Source of the DNA: Protonemura montana
Taxonomy: Eukaryota > Arthropoda > Insecta > Plecoptera > Nemouridae
DNA: 64,000 nt
Direction of reading: 5' to 3'
Assembly: GCA_947568835.1 (NCBI GenBank)
Contig: OX387612.1
Span: 4,092,001-4,156,000 of the forward strand
Shown: one piece after another, positions 1 to 11,817 of the stretch
How positions within the stretch are numbered: position 1 is the stretch's first letter
Layout: each line of letters begins with the position of its first letter
The notes under the pieces: generated by a model
Databases searched by the model: none
What the model was told of the DNA's origin: nothing
The model's input: only the letters and a program-made list of their open reading frames with translations
Made by a program: the position numbers and the translations under genes

Positions 1-1375
1 GTCCAGGAGATATCAGATACGACCCAATCTCAAGACTTTGTATTGACGACCGATTAGCAAATATAAAGGTGCGTTTGACGACGCATCCAAATCATCTTGT
101 GTGTCAACTGCAATCGATGTCGTCTCTGGCACATATCATTAAAGTGATCGTGGGTGTTCTTATCTGGAGATCTGATATCAATCAAGTTGTAGATAAGAAG
201 CCAGGGGAAGAACCGTCTCAGAAATTCATTGGCAGTAGTTGCTAAAGGTGTCGTGTCGAATCAAGCACCTTGCCGCACCTGCTCCGAAGGTAAGCACTTA
301 CAAATTGTACAATACGACACTTGAAATTAAAATCTTCTGAATGATTTTGAATTTCCTAACTGAAATCAGAAGGAAATGTTTTGCGTGACAAAATTTCAGT
401 TGAAAGAAACCTACTGAGGCACAGACATATTGGATTCATCAACAATCTTAATTTCTCTCCCATCATTCTCTTATCATATCACGTTGTTCTTAAAGTTGTC
501 TTTGTTATTCCCATGATCTGTTTTCTCAATTCAAAGATAAGGGGGTAGTTAAAAACAAATGCTTATCACTTCTAGGAAAAGTGCATTAATTATTCGCATG
601 GGTAGTCAGACGAACAAGTTGGAAACTGTTGAGTGCATCCATCAATTGCATCCATTTTCTCATTAGGTTGGGAAAACCAAAAGCAAAACCAATTACAATT
701 CGTTCTTAAACTGAATGAATACAATCTATCAATACCATACTTGTGAACTGTTTATAAAATACCACCATAGCGTTCGGTAATCCAGAGGGTAGAACGACCA
801 TTAACAATACCAAATGAACAACTTTGAAAAACCTCCTTAAGAAAGCAGATTTTTAAGTCCTCGAACATTGGCACCATATTGCGTCGCTTCCCACATGTTT
901 TATTTAAAATGCCGTCTTTGAATTACCTTGAATGACTTCTTTTGAACGCTGCAAAAACGCCACCTGGCCAGTTCACAGCTTGACTGGCTAACTTCAGGCA
1001 TGTGGTTTCTCATATGTGCGTGAAGTTTTGCGGTGGTTTGACTTCAAGCAAAATAAATATCAAACTACTTGATTTAAAAACTCAGATTTGCCCACGACTC
1101 TACAAATAGTTGTTTCCTTAAAAGTCAAGTCTGTCTTTGTACATGTGGTGCCAACTTGATAAGTGTATTCTCGAATCGTTGAAACACTAGAAGTTTTCAG
1201 AGACAGCTAGCGTGGAAATACGAAACGGTCGCTTGAATAACGGTTCAAATTCTGATCAAAAGAATGGTGATGCATATGCCTTTTTATGAGACTACCGATA
1301 TTGAAAAACTTGACAAGTGTTGGTTTTTAAAGACGTCTGAAATATAAACGTGAATAACAATTTCTCTTCCCACAG
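1..1375. other. Non-coding upstream of ART gene 1; possible 5' UTR exon and intron
   Basis: No coding region seen. A good donor (GAAG then GTAAGC) lies at 290, and a good acceptor with a pyrimidine tract (CTTCCCACAG) ends at 1375, 15 bases before the first ATG of the next gene. A 5' UTR exon ending at 289 spliced to 1376 is plausible but rests on splice signals only. Confidence 0.35.
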
Positions 1376-1390
1376 GACTAGCGTCTGGCG

Positions 1391-2856
1391 ATGGTGAAAC
1401 TCTATCACTACACGGACCGTGCCGGCAAAGATGGCATCTACGCCGACAAGTTTATCCGCGCCACGGACGCCGGCGACGAACTGGGCAAAGTCGTGCGCTT
1501 CACAGAGTTGGACAGCGAAACGGACCAGGCCACGCTGATAGCAAACAACTGGGGTCCAACCGGGGCGCCCCCAAGGGCCAAGGATAAGCTGCGCTTCTGG
1601 TTCTGGTTCGAGTTGGATGATTTGCCGCAGGGAACAAAGGAGGTGTCCGCCTGCGCGGTTGGAGAGAGGAACATTTGGATTTGTCCTGTTAACGTGCCGC
1701 TCGCTTCAAGTAAGAGCTTATCTTTTTCTGTGACCATAAATTATGTTAAAGTAGAATGGGTGGGGCGGGGAGGGGGGGGGGGGGGGGGGGGGGGGTGGAG
1801 GGGGGGGGGGGGGGGGGGGGGCAATCGATAATTTAATATACCAGTGGCTGAAAGAGATGGATTGGAAATAAGCTAAAAATATGTTTGGTGGTAGGCTGTG
1901 GACATTCAATTAAGAGATCATTGCTAAAAGGATATGTTGTCCAGCTCAAGACAGGGCTTGCCAAGCAAAGCTTGCAGCCCATGCTGTTGTCCAGCCCAAG
2001 ACATGGCTTGCCAAACAAAGCTTGCAGTCCATGCTGTTGTCCAGCTCAAGGCATGGCTTGCCAAACAAAGCTTGCAGTCCATGCTGTTGTCCAGCTCAAG
2101 ACATGGCTTGCCAAACAATGCTTGCAGCCCATGCTGTTGTCCACCTCAAGGCATGGCTTGACAAACAAAGCTTGCAGTCCATGCTGTTGTCCAGCTCAAG
2201 ACATGGCTTGCCAAACAAAGCTTGCAGTCCATGCTGTTGTCCAGCTCAAGGCATGGCTTTCTAAACAAAGCTTGCAGTCCATGCTTTTGTCCAGCTCAAG
2301 ACATGGCTCGCCAAACGTTTCCCATTCTGTAACGTTTCTCTTACATTAACTCTACCCAAGAATTAGACTCACAAAAACTATCATTTCCTCGTCGTCGCTT
2401 TCAGACGCCCGCGACACAACAACTCGACGCCGCACAACTCGCCGAGCGTCGCGACGCCAACCAACGCCCCCGCTGCAGAGCGATGCCAACCGGACAGTGC
2501 TTTATCACTACACTGACCTTGCGGGAAAAGATGCGATCCGCGCCAGTGGCATTCTCAAAGCGGTCAGACCTCATGGCGGCAAAGGTCTAGGGGCCACCAT
2601 GCCTATAGCTGTCTACTTCACGGAGACTATACCGACGGCACCGAAGGAAGACCTGCTGTTCCACATGTACGGCACCAGAGACGTGGTCCAGCACGCCGAT
2701 TGGCTGGAACGTACCCGGTTCTGGTTCAAATTTGACTCCAAGGATTTGCCAGGGGTTTACAAGAGACAGACCCGGCTCAACCGAAATGAGTGGGTGTGTG
2801 AACAAGATGTGATTATTGCAAATTCGACAATACTTCAACGCGGTCAGAGGCGATGA
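1391..2856 (+). CDS. Two-domain ART-HYD1-like ADP-ribosyltransferase protein (gene 1)
   Basis: Two exons, 1391-1709 and 2405-2856, give 256 residues. The exons join in phase 1 across CAA|gtaaga and tttcag|acg, and the second exon continues in frame for 30 codons before the second domain. Each exon holds one copy of a domain that begins LYHYTD.AGKD.I, continues with a V.(R/Y)FTE segment and ends with a (R)FWFxF strand and an (I/E)W(I/V)C motif. This pattern resembles the HYD1-signature ADP-ribosyltransferase family (Tox-ART-HYD1), known mainly from bacterial polymorphic toxins. The link is recognition from motif shape only. The interdomain linker is rich in Arg and Thr. An in-frame TAG six codons before the chosen ATG supports that start. 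No signal peptide is seen, so the protein is probably intracellular. The gene is paralogous to the next gene at 6367. Activity, target and role are unknown. Confidence 0.72.
1766..1821 (+). repeat. Poly-G tract inside intron 1 of ART gene 1
   Basis: Two long G runs are separated by a short TGGA spacer in the intron between the two ART exons. The tract could form G-quadruplexes, and its exact length is likely to be unreliable in sequencing. Confidence 0.9.
1937..2316 (+). repeat. 50-bp minisatellite, about 7.5 units
   Basis: The unit starts CCAGCTCAAGACATGGCTTG and recurs every 50 bases (1941, 1991, 2041, 2091, 2141, 2191, 2241, 2291). It lies in the single coding intron of ART gene 1. Open frames across it are a by-product of the repeat. 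Confidence 0.95.
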
Positions 2857-3009
2857 GATACGTATCTCAAACCCCAAGAGTGTCCAGTGCAGTCCAGCGC
2901 TGAGCTAAATGGAATGCATCCAAATCAATAGTTTTTACACTAAAATCTTTCAGAAAAATTAGAACTATTTGAAAGGAATGAGTATGAACCACACTATGGC
3001 TGTGCTTGC

Positions 3010-3475
3010 AGCGTGCCAAGAACCCACCCTGTCCCATCGCACCCTGCCGCCATGTCCCATGTCTCGTGTCCCAGCCTTGCCTGGAGGTCGTGGGGTATGA
3101 ACCACACCATGGCTGTGCTTTCAGCGTGCCAAGAACCCACCCTGTCCTATCGTGCCCTGCCTAACGTGGACCCTGCCCCCATGTCCCATGTCTCGTGTCC
3201 CAGTCTTGCCTGGACCCTGCCCCCATGTCCCATGTCTCGTGTCCCAGCCTTGCCTGGACCCTGCCCCCATGTCCCATGTCTCGTGTCTCAGCCTTGCCTG
3301 GACCCTGCCCCCATGCCCCATGTCTCGTGTCCCAGCCTTGCCTGGACCCTGCCCCCATGTCCCATGTCTCGTGTCTCAGCCTTGCCTGGACCCTGCCCCC
3401 ATGTCCCATGTTTCGTGTCCCAGCCTTGCCTGGAGGTCGTGGGGTTTGAACCACACCATGGCTGTGCTTGCAGCG
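3010..3475 (+). repeat. GC-rich 44-bp minisatellite, first site
   Basis: A 44-bp core (ATGTCCCATGTCTCGTGTCC...) is repeated, with a longer interspersed segment that contains GGTCGTGGGGTATGAACCAC. The same core and the same longer segment recur at 44815-46330 in the same orientation. The open frames in it are not genes. Confidence 0.95.
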
Positions 3476-4219
3476 TGCCTACAACGTGTTAGTCTGGTTT
3501 GAAATGAATTTGCGATCTTCTTATTTGTTAAGCATTGTTTCTATTCGCACAAGTTATGTTCAACATGAACATTATGAACATTATGAACATTTATGACATG
3601 TATGACATATGGCATATCCTACTGCATTTACCTTAATAAAATAAGAAACATACTTATAAGAATATCAACTGGAATATGACATTAAAATTGGTCTATTGAT
3701 TGTCTTAATCCTAATTTATCAGAATTTGCATTTATACGTTTATCTTATCTTTTCTTATTCAATTATAAATACTTTCATTTACCTATCTTCATCTTTTCTG
3801 TTATAAGACAGCAGTACAATTTCACCAGCATCTGTGAACTTTTTGTGCCAGCATGGTAATAAAACAACAATTTACCTCACAGTGCTAAATCTTATTTGCC
3901 AATTGCACAATTATAAGAATAAGAGTTCTGAGAAATAAGATATTGTGTATATCTCAATTCACCACTTAAAATAAATCGTCACTTTTTAAAATGAAATTAA
4001 ATAACGAGCAGGAGCAAGGCACACAATGATTTCTTATCCATGTGATGTACATGCATTTTTCTATTTGCTGGCATCTTGGACGGTCTTGCTATGTTCTGCT
4101 ATGTTCTATGTTCTGCTATGCTCCCCATCTGCACCACATTTTCTTATTTTTATTAAAGCCCACGGCTTTAAAACACTTCGCCACTTCATTTTCTGTGCAT
4201 GTATTGTTTATACCAAACG
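3476..4219. other. AT-rich intergenic DNA
   Basis: No gene, RNA or clear repeat seen apart from short ATGAACATT-type repeats near 3565-3600. Confidence 0.6.
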
Positions 4220-4404
4220 TCTTGGCGTGTTGGAAACACCGGTCCTCGTGAGATCACCAAAGTTAAGCAACACTGCGCTGGGTCAGGTATTGGATGGGTG
4301 ACCACCGGACAGTTTGGCGTGTTGGAAACACCGGTTCTCATGAGATTACCGAAGTTAAGCAACACTGCGCTGGGTCAGGCATTTGATGGGTGACCACCGA
4401 ACGG
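4220..4404 (+). mobile_element. 5S-rRNA-derived SINE head, tandem dimer
   Basis: Two 92-bp-spaced monomers carry the 5S internal promoter: a box-A-like GAAGTTAAGCAAC (AAAGTTAAGCAAC in the first) and a box-C-like TGGATGGGTGACCACC (TTGATGGG in the second). The 5' third of a normal 5S gene is missing, so this is a retroposon head and not a functional 5S gene. Confidence 0.85.
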
Positions 4405-6160
4405 GACCACCCGAATTCAAATCAGTAGTCATGCTTTTACTACCAGGAAACTTCAGTACAATTTATTAACGTGAAGGAAAGTGGTGCTTTATTACATTCA
4501 TCACAAATATACTTCATAAATTTAAGTTTAGATGGAATTAAAATGTCTACGTTGGCGTTCACAAGTCCCAAAAAATATGTATGGTGGCCATAAATTAAAA
4601 GATGCTATTCTATTGAAAGAATATAATTTAAAAAAAGAATGTGAAGATTAGGTATCAAGTTTATCTGTTCTAATCTCTTAGTTCTGAGAAATTGATAAGA
4701 CATTGGCTAGCACCTCGATTGGCGATATTTGACAGAAGGTGATCGTGCACCAGACTTGACTGCAGGTAACAAAAACTTTCATTACCTAGCAAGATCATTC
4801 TAATATCACTTCATTACATACTATGTTTGTAACTTGATAGAATAAGAGAGACAGAAAGATTTTGCAAACATTGCAGCGTCTTGACGATTTGGTCACTACC
4901 TCTTACTTCTAAAATTATTCCGAGGTGCAGTACTTGAAAAGTGTTAGGATTTGTTTTAACATCAACTTAATTTATTTAAAAAAAAAAAATGTTAAAATGT
5001 TCTTTCAAATGAATGTTATACCTACTTCAATAGGAGACAGCATATATTTGACCAAAAGTTCAAAGTTGAGTGCAGAAAGATTTGAATTCAGATTGTGAGC
5101 TATGTTACAGTTTCTTTTTTGGCGACCGGAAAAATTATTTTTACAATCTCACTAACGGTGTTGTAGCCAAACGCAAGCTGTAAGAGCACATAAGACCCTC
5201 TCATCATGTACTTCTTCCTCTGTCTACCAGTGTAACACAATTTCATAGGTTGCGGATTGTTTGGGTTAGAAGCATCCAAGTCGAGCTAGGTTAGCGGGTC
5301 TCCCAAAAATCTTATCGCCGACCAAGAATAAAATGTGTCGTTTTTAGAATATCGATATTTTTATGTAGCTAATCGATTCGTCTCGATACACAAATTAACT
5401 TTGATGTTCGTTTAAATGTGAGAAATGAAAAATGGAGCCAAGGAAACCGCTCAGCCGTCCGAGCTTATTTCGTTTTCACAGACACATACATCTATAATTT
5501 AACATGACTCGAATTGAAGACAGAGATTTACGGAAGGTGGTCGATCTTCAGCCAGTATTGGTTTTACGGGATACATATATTTACTGCCGATAGTTTCAAA
5601 CCACTGAGACTAGGTAACTGAAATTCGGACCTCACACCTATATCAAAATTTCACATGTTAATTATGTATTAAATTATTTTCTAGCTCAATTCTAAGTCGT
5701 GTATTTAAAGGTTTCAGTGAAAAAAAAACAATGCAAAGAAAGATGGAAATAATACCTGGGAACAACTCTTGGCTAAGAAAGACTTCATTTTTCATATCCA
5801 TCATCAATAATCATCAATATTTTTAATATTCATAACATTTTTTATGAGTATGTTCTGTGAGAAATCAGTTTTATAATCTCTAGTCACATGGCTGTTATCG
5901 AAAACTAATCGTCTGTACTTCAAAAAATGTTTAAGAACTTTGATAAACTGCGATTATCTCAGTGAGGTCTTGCTTAAAATTATTTTTGGAGAATTCCTCT
6001 TCTGAAATTGTTGTTAACTTTCAGATTTAACTAAAAAAAAAAACGGATATTTTGTGTAAATTCTCTAACATAGCTTTCGTCCACAATGCACTAAAGAAAA
6101 GTTAAAAAATGTTTACATTTTTTTTTTAAAGAAATTTCTTAAGTTTTTAGGAATTTCCTG
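4405..6160. other. Intergenic DNA without recognisable genes
   Basis: AT-rich with several short poly-A/T runs (for example 4977-4990, 6118-6127). No open frame with coding character and no clear structured repeat. Confidence 0.6.
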
Positions 6161-6292
6161 GTGCTCTTCGACAGGAGAAGACTACGTGCCGGCTACGTCT
6201 TCCCCCTTCACTCTTTTAGACTGGGTTATGTTCATCATTTCTCTTTCACCAAAGCCGTTAGACAAGTAGCACATGACTCGTTGTCCAAACAG
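6161..6292 (+). mobile_element. 3' part of a 5S-type SINE
   Basis: The stretch TGGTGCTCTTCGACAGGAG and the following TACGTGCCGG match the body and tail of the full SINEs at 56108, 60745 and 62950. It lies about 75 bases upstream of the ATG of ART gene 2, so it may supply promoter or 5' UTR sequence. Confidence 0.75.
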
Positions 6293-6366
6293 TGACATCT
6301 TCTGAACAAAAACTAAAATCTGAATAATTCGGACCCAGACAGTGTCGCCAGATCTCTCATCGCGCG

Positions 6367-8755
6367 ATGGTGCTGCTCTACCACTACACGGACCGTGCGG
6401 GCAAAGATGGCATCTACGCTGATGAACTCATTCGCGCTACGGATGCCCACGATGGCCTTGATTTAGTCGTACGCTTCACGGAGTTGTCCCACGACACAGA
6501 CAAGCGACGGTTGATTAGCAATAACTGGGGTTCCAACCCGCCGCCAAACGCCCAAGACAAGCTTCGGTTCTGGTTCAAGTTTGACAGCGCAGAACTGCCC
6601 CCGACAACGTGCAAGGTGGACAAGAGAGATGACAGGAACATTTGGGTGTGCTACGAGGACGTGCCTTTAAAGGGTAAGTAATTTTTGTTTTAATAAACTG
6701 CTATGGTAAAATATATTTAAACTTGGTTTATGAAAGCTAAAAAAGAATTGTACCTATGTTTTGCGACTTATGTCTGTTACTTTATCAAGGGTGAAGGGCA
6801 GAGGTTGTTGACAATTAATTTTTTACCTTAGTTTTAAAAGACCCAGTTTTACGTTATTACCGTTTATCACAATTTTAGCGACAGTCACTTCAGCCCTTCA
6901 CTTGCGTTGCATCCAATCATAATGAAGTCGTTGCGATTTTTAACCAAAAAAATCGGCCAGCTAGACATAATATCAAAAAAACGGTAGGAAAAATAATGGC
7001 ATATTACGGTAAATCATCATTGTAAGCTGATACCTACAGATTTAAGAAATTTCCATGCTCAACCAGATGTCTGCCAATTCCAAAATGCCAAGAACCATCG
7101 ATACCCATTTCCGCTTGCATTTTCAGCTACGACCCAGCCACCCCCTGGGCACACATCGGCGACGCAAACGGGAAAGACATTCTACTACTACACCGGCGAG
7201 AACGAACGCGACATAATCTACAAAAACGGCTACATTTCACCAAAGGCAAAATGGAACCCCATGCATCAAGTCGTCAGACTAACAGACGTGAAGCCCACAA
7301 CGCCTAAAAGTGACATCGTGTGGCACGTGTTTGGGGAAAAGTACAGTAACCCTGAATTGGAGGCCAAGACCAAGTACTGGTTCAAATTCGACGAGTCTGA
7401 GGTGCGTGACCTGACAAGAGTTCGCAAACAGAACGGGAGGAGGGTATGGGAGACACCAATAGCGGTGTACACTAAAATGAAGAAGCCGAATGCTCCCAGG
7501 TATGAGAGTCTATGTTATGTTTGGTACTTTTGGTTCATTAAAGATGCTTTCATATCAAAATGTACTTGTAACTTCCAAAATGTATCCCTGGAAACTGTCA
7601 TGTGTTCATTCCAGAACGCCAATGTGTATAGTTTGAACTTATAAATACAAATTTTGTTGTACATTTCATGACAAAATGGGAAAAATGGCATATGTGTTAT
7701 ACACTCTTTAAAAAAAAAAAAAAAAAAAAAATACGCTCATCTACAACGACTTAAAATAAAAAATAGCAGAAAAGATTAAAATTGTAATCAAACTTGTTGA
7801 TTCTTCCTGCCAACAGTTCCACTCATCATGATGTCGGAGGATCTTCTCGTAGCAAAGATCGGCACCCTCCAGCAAACAAAAGAAAACATGACAGCACCAC
7901 GCACTCCTCGCAAAGAGATGAACGAAGCTATTCGCAAGGTTCTCCCACAGCCCCCGCGAATCAACCTTCCACAGCCCTCTACTACTACACGGACCGAGCG
8001 GGCAAGGACGCCATCTTTAACGCGGGTCGCATTGAGGCTCAAAGAGGCTGTTTAACCCTAACTGAAGTGAGTCAATTGTTTTACGCCTGCAATTTTTAAA
8101 ATTGGTAAACATCATAGTTGAGTTACCAACACAAATTCGAACTCTCAACAGCTGGGTGTTTGTTAGCCAACTTTCAAAAGTGTTGGTAGCATTAATTTTT
8201 TTATAATGAACCCTAAAGCACGAACAATTCTGAAATGCTAGTCTTATCTTGGTCAGACAAATAGTGTCAATGAAACCAAAGTCCACGTTAGTCGGTGCGC
8301 GGCACCAAATTACGTCCATCGAGTCGCTCGGACTCGCTGTCAGTAGCTACTCACTACGCCTCCAAAACAGCGGAGTGGGGAGACCCACGAATCGGCTTAC
8401 AATCAGTGCCTATCAAAGGCTTATATCGTCGCTAGATCTCTGCCGAAGAAACTAAAAAATCCCATGAAACCTATCAGAAATGAAAACATCTGAATCCCAC
8501 TGTGAAGCTGTTGCAGCTTTAGAACGACAGCATCTGATCCTCAAGTGTCTTTTCCAGCTGTCGCCGTCGTCACTGGGTGGGACTGCACAGGCGCAGTTAA
8601 GTGGTGTTGCAGTGATGGACTTCTGGTTCGAGTTCAAGAGTACCAATCTGGATGGCTTAACACAAACTGTCGACGCCCAGGGAGGGATCTTGTGGACCGT
8701 GGACAGGGACATCGAACTGAGCCGGTCGTCGAGTCAGGGGCGATTGTCAACCTAG
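6367..8755 (+). CDS. Three-domain ART-HYD1-like ADP-ribosyltransferase protein (gene 2)
   Basis: Four exons, 6367-6673, 7127-7499, 7817-8066 and 8558-8755, keep one frame and give 375 residues. Domain 1 (about residues 1-100, LYHYTDRAGKDGIYADE) is nearly the same as domain 1 of gene 1, which indicates tandem gene duplication. Domain 2 (exon 2) is more diverged, starting FYYYTGENERDIIY, but keeps a YWFKF strand. Domain 3 is split between exons 3 and 4 (ALYYYTDRAGKDAIF, then DFWFEF and LWTVD) and looks shortened in the middle. Linkers are rich in Ser, Thr, His, Arg and Pro. The His of YHYT in domain 1 is Tyr in domains 2 and 3, so these may be catalytically impaired. The family link is by motif shape; the function in this animal is unknown. 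A 22-base poly-A run lies in intron 3. Confidence 0.7.
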
Positions 8756-8827
8756 ACCTCACTCAGTTCGAGGCGTCCGTTGATTAAATAATCAGCATGG
8801 CGTAATTTTAGTAAATACTATTTCATC

Positions 8828-8915
8828 TGGGTTATGAATGCTTAGTAAAGAACAACTAAATATCCCAACGTTTCCTAACTTGTTTATCAAGGGTTAAAGC
8901 AGTCTTAAAAAAGCA
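8828..8915 (+). mobile_element. Fragment of inverted-repeat element family M2
   Basis: The words GAATGCTTAGTAAAGAACAAC and CCCAACGTTTC, in that order, also occur at 55668-55755 and in the complete hairpin at 57176-57490. Confidence 0.7.
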
Positions 8916-9524
8916 GTGCTAAGGTTAGATAAAGTAGACATGAGTCTAAAAACTATCATAATGGCGTCATTTACGTTAATAACATGGCCATTTTTTATGT
9001 ATGACAACAACGGCAGTAGCCAGCCTCATCTTTTAGTCATTAATGCATCGGAAAATGAGCGTTGTTTGTTGGTTTAGCGCCCAAACTTGGTTCATAGGCG
9101 GATATTTTTCACTGGCACCCAAGGCATTTGAAAAAATGTATGGCAAACTATGGCCAAAGTCGGTGTTTTCTGCTTGTACGACTTTTTAACAGAAAAGTGA
9201 TATTGAATATATGCAAATATATAGATAATAATATGTAATATGAAGCGTGTTTATTTAAGCTGAGTTTATCGGGCTGCAATATGGTTACACAATTTAGTTC
9301 AGTAGCAAGCATTTTACTTACCGAAATTAGCAGCCGACTAGATTTGAAATATCGCGTGTACAATGTATAGCTAAGAAAACTCGTTCACAGTGTCGGACTG
9401 GCTCCAAAAGGCCCCGGCGGCAATGAGACTTTTAGGGCCCCGCAAAGCCCATGCCTTTGTGGAGGGTGGAGGGGGGGGGGGGGGGGGAAGGGGTCCACCA
9501 CACAGGAAATGAATGTATAGGCAA
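8916..9524. other. Non-coding, with a short poly-G run
   Basis: No gene seen. A G run at about 9472-9487 is the only conspicuous feature. Confidence 0.5.
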
Positions 9525-9792
9525 GGTGGTGTATAGGTAAACTAAGGGTTGTATACACATAAACTGGTAGCAGCGCCCAAGTCTGACATTCGAGAATGGA
9601 GATTTTATAGACACAACGATCGATCAATGGGCAATTTGAAATGAATTAAACCAAAATTATACATCTGTGACGTATCTACTTGAGATACGATTGTGTCGTG
9701 TACGCAGAGTGTAGGGTTTGGGCGCCCGGAACAAAACCCAAATTTTGTGCCCCGAAAAATACTCGGGCAGCACGGCACAGGCCAAAATTAAA
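9525..9792 (+). repeat. Dispersed repeat, copy 1 (copy 2 at 25434-25743)
   Basis: About 270-310 bases, starting around TAGGCAAGGTGGTGTATAGG and running past GAAAAATACTCGGGCAGCAC, are nearly identical at both sites and in the same orientation. It contains a palindromic GGGCGCCC. Probably a fragment of a mobile element of unknown class. Confidence 0.85.
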
Positions 9793-10034
9793 TGAAAAAA
9801 TTTGTCGACAAGAGTCAACACACAACTTCTTCTTTCATTTTTTAGTTTTTAATTTTAATTTTAGTTTAATTTTTAGTTTTACATATTTTCATGAAAAAAA
9901 AAAAAAAAAACTGTAAATTTGTAAATGTGTTTTATTGTTATTACTGTTATTATTATTACTACGGTGGACTGTCACATATCATGTATTTGATCTTCACGAC
10001 AGTAAACACACACATTAAACAAACATTAAACATT

Positions 10035-10222
10035 CAATGAGTGATTCTATATCGAATTACTGACTTCTTCAAAGTTCAATAGAAAACTTACACTTTAAAA
10101 TTTTTGAAGATATTGTAGCGACTTGATGCGTATTTTCTATGCAAGAGGACATTTTGAGGCTACAATATAAACAGATTGACAACAACCGACTTGAAAGGAT
10201 CAATCAAGGTGACTGACTGAGT
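10035..10222 (+). repeat. Left arm of a large inverted repeat
   Basis: This arm, containing GAAGATATTGTAGCGACTTG and AAGAGGACATTTTGAGGCTA, is the reverse complement of 12103-12290. The two arms enclose about 1.9 kb that contains the 70-bp array, the TATA promoter and the first exon of the lectin gene. Confidence 0.85.
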
Positions 10223-10900
10223 TTAACTTTAGTTATCACCTGTCTCATAATCACCCAATCATCCCTCGGTGATATTTATGATAAGCATAGCGAGCGAATC
10301 GAGAGTTACAATTTCACTTACTCTAGAAAAAAATAATTTGTGTGCGTGTGTGTGTTTTTTCGCATTTTTGGTTTTTTTCGCATTTTTTTGCGCTCTACTG
10401 GCCTGATCTGATTTGAACGAGATTGGCAGAGCGCAATTTTGTGTTTGATCCACTGCGCTTTCAGCAAAATCAGATAAAGAGTTTTACAACACTTCAAACT
10501 TAACAAAAATGTTCAGATTTTGTATAAACGTTGCACCGCCAAAAGCGTTTGCAGTCAGACGCGCCGGTGCAACAACCACAATTCAGAGTTCATCCAGATC
10601 AATGAACTGCAGTCCCGACTGCAGTCTGCGTAAGAAACAACACATGGTTCGGGAAATTGTTGCATTTTTGACTGCATTATAAACTGGTGACCCGTGGACT
10701 GGTTACCGGGCGACCGCCATTTGCGACCGGCACCAAAGCAAAACGAGTTTTCGGCTTTGAATAGCAGTGGAGTCTCGTATTTAAAGACATTATCGCTTGA
10801 AATATCGCCGTCTTTAATGTCCAGGCTTGCAGATTCTTTCAAAATAAGTTACCTGGACCAAAACTATGTTCGCTCTCAGCAAAGATTCAAACTTGATTTC

Positions 10901-11690
10901 TTTGCGTGGAGCGAAACAAGCACCCTGTCACGGAATGTCCAGCACAAAGGGCGACGGTGACTGCCGCTCCTTTGCGTGGAGCGAAACAAGCACCCTGTCA
11001 CGGAATGTCCAGCACAGAGGCGACGGCGAGTGTCCGCTTCTTTGCGTGGAGCGAAACAAGCACCCTGTCACGAACTGTCCAGCACAAAGGGCGACGGCGA
11101 CTGCCGCTCCTTTGCGTGGAGCGAAACAAGCACCCTGTCACGAACTGTCCAGCACAGAGGCGACGGCGAGTGTCCGCTTCTTTGCGTGGAGCGAAACAAG
11201 CAGCCTGTCACGAACTGTCCAGCACAGAGGCGACGGCGAGTGTCCGCTCCTTTGCGTGGAGCGAAACAAGCACCCTGTCACGGAATGTCCAGCACAAAGG
11301 GCGACGGTGACTGCCGCTCCTTTGCGTGGAGCGAAACAAGCACCCTGTCACGGAATGTCCAGCACAGAGGCGACGGCGAGTGTCCGCTTCTTTGCGTGGA
11401 GCGAAACAAGCAGCCTGTCACGAACTGTCCAGCACAGAGGCGACGGCGAGTGTCCGCTCCTTTGCGTGGAGCGAAACAAGCACCCTGTCACGGAATGTCC
11501 AGCACAAAGGGCGACGGTGACTGCCGCTCCTTTGCGTGGAGCGAAACAAGCACCCTGTCACGGAATGTCCAGCACAATGGGGCAACGGCGACTGCCGCTC
11601 CTTTGCGTGGAGCGAAACAAGCACCCTGTCACGAACTGTCCAGCACAGAGGCGACGGCGAGTGTCCGCTCCTTTGCGTAGAGCGAAACAA
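10901..11690 (+). repeat. 70-bp minisatellite carrying repeated TTGCGTG sites
   Basis: There are eleven units of 70 bases (starts near 10901, 10971, 11041 and so on), plus a degenerate twelfth with GCGTAG. Each full unit contains CTTTGCGTGGAGCGAAACAA. TTGCGTG is the core of the xenobiotic response element bound by AHR/ARNT, and GCGTG also fits the hypoxia element, so the array may be a bHLH-PAS enhancer. It ends about 85 bases before a TATA box. It has no stop in any forward frame, but 70 is not a multiple of 3 and the three frames encode the same words shifted, so it is not a gene. Confidence 0.92.
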
Positions 11691-11773
11691 GCGTCGGTTT
11701 AGGCGTCTTAATGAATGTTTTAGTCACGATTGAATTGGCCCGGTCAGTGACCAAACGACCCTGGCCCGGAGAG

Positions 11774-11779
11774 TATAAA
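11774..11779 (+). promoter_or_regulatory. TATA box of the two-lectin-domain gene
   Basis: TATAAA in GAGTATAAATG, with a GCAGTTCG initiator-like sequence about 30 bases downstream and the first ATG at 11818. It follows the 70-bp array directly. Confidence 0.7.
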
Positions 11780-11817
11780 TGTAGAGGGAGATGAGTGACC
11801 AGCCAGCAGTTCGCAGG

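Noticed and set aside
1718-1909. Poly-proline open frame on the minus strand
   Set aside because: Simply the complement of the poly-G tract.
10866-11733. Long open frames (up to 278 codons) rich in ERNKHPVT words
   Set aside because: They read through a 70-bp minisatellite that lacks stops in every forward frame. The same words appear in all three frames because 70 is not a multiple of 3.
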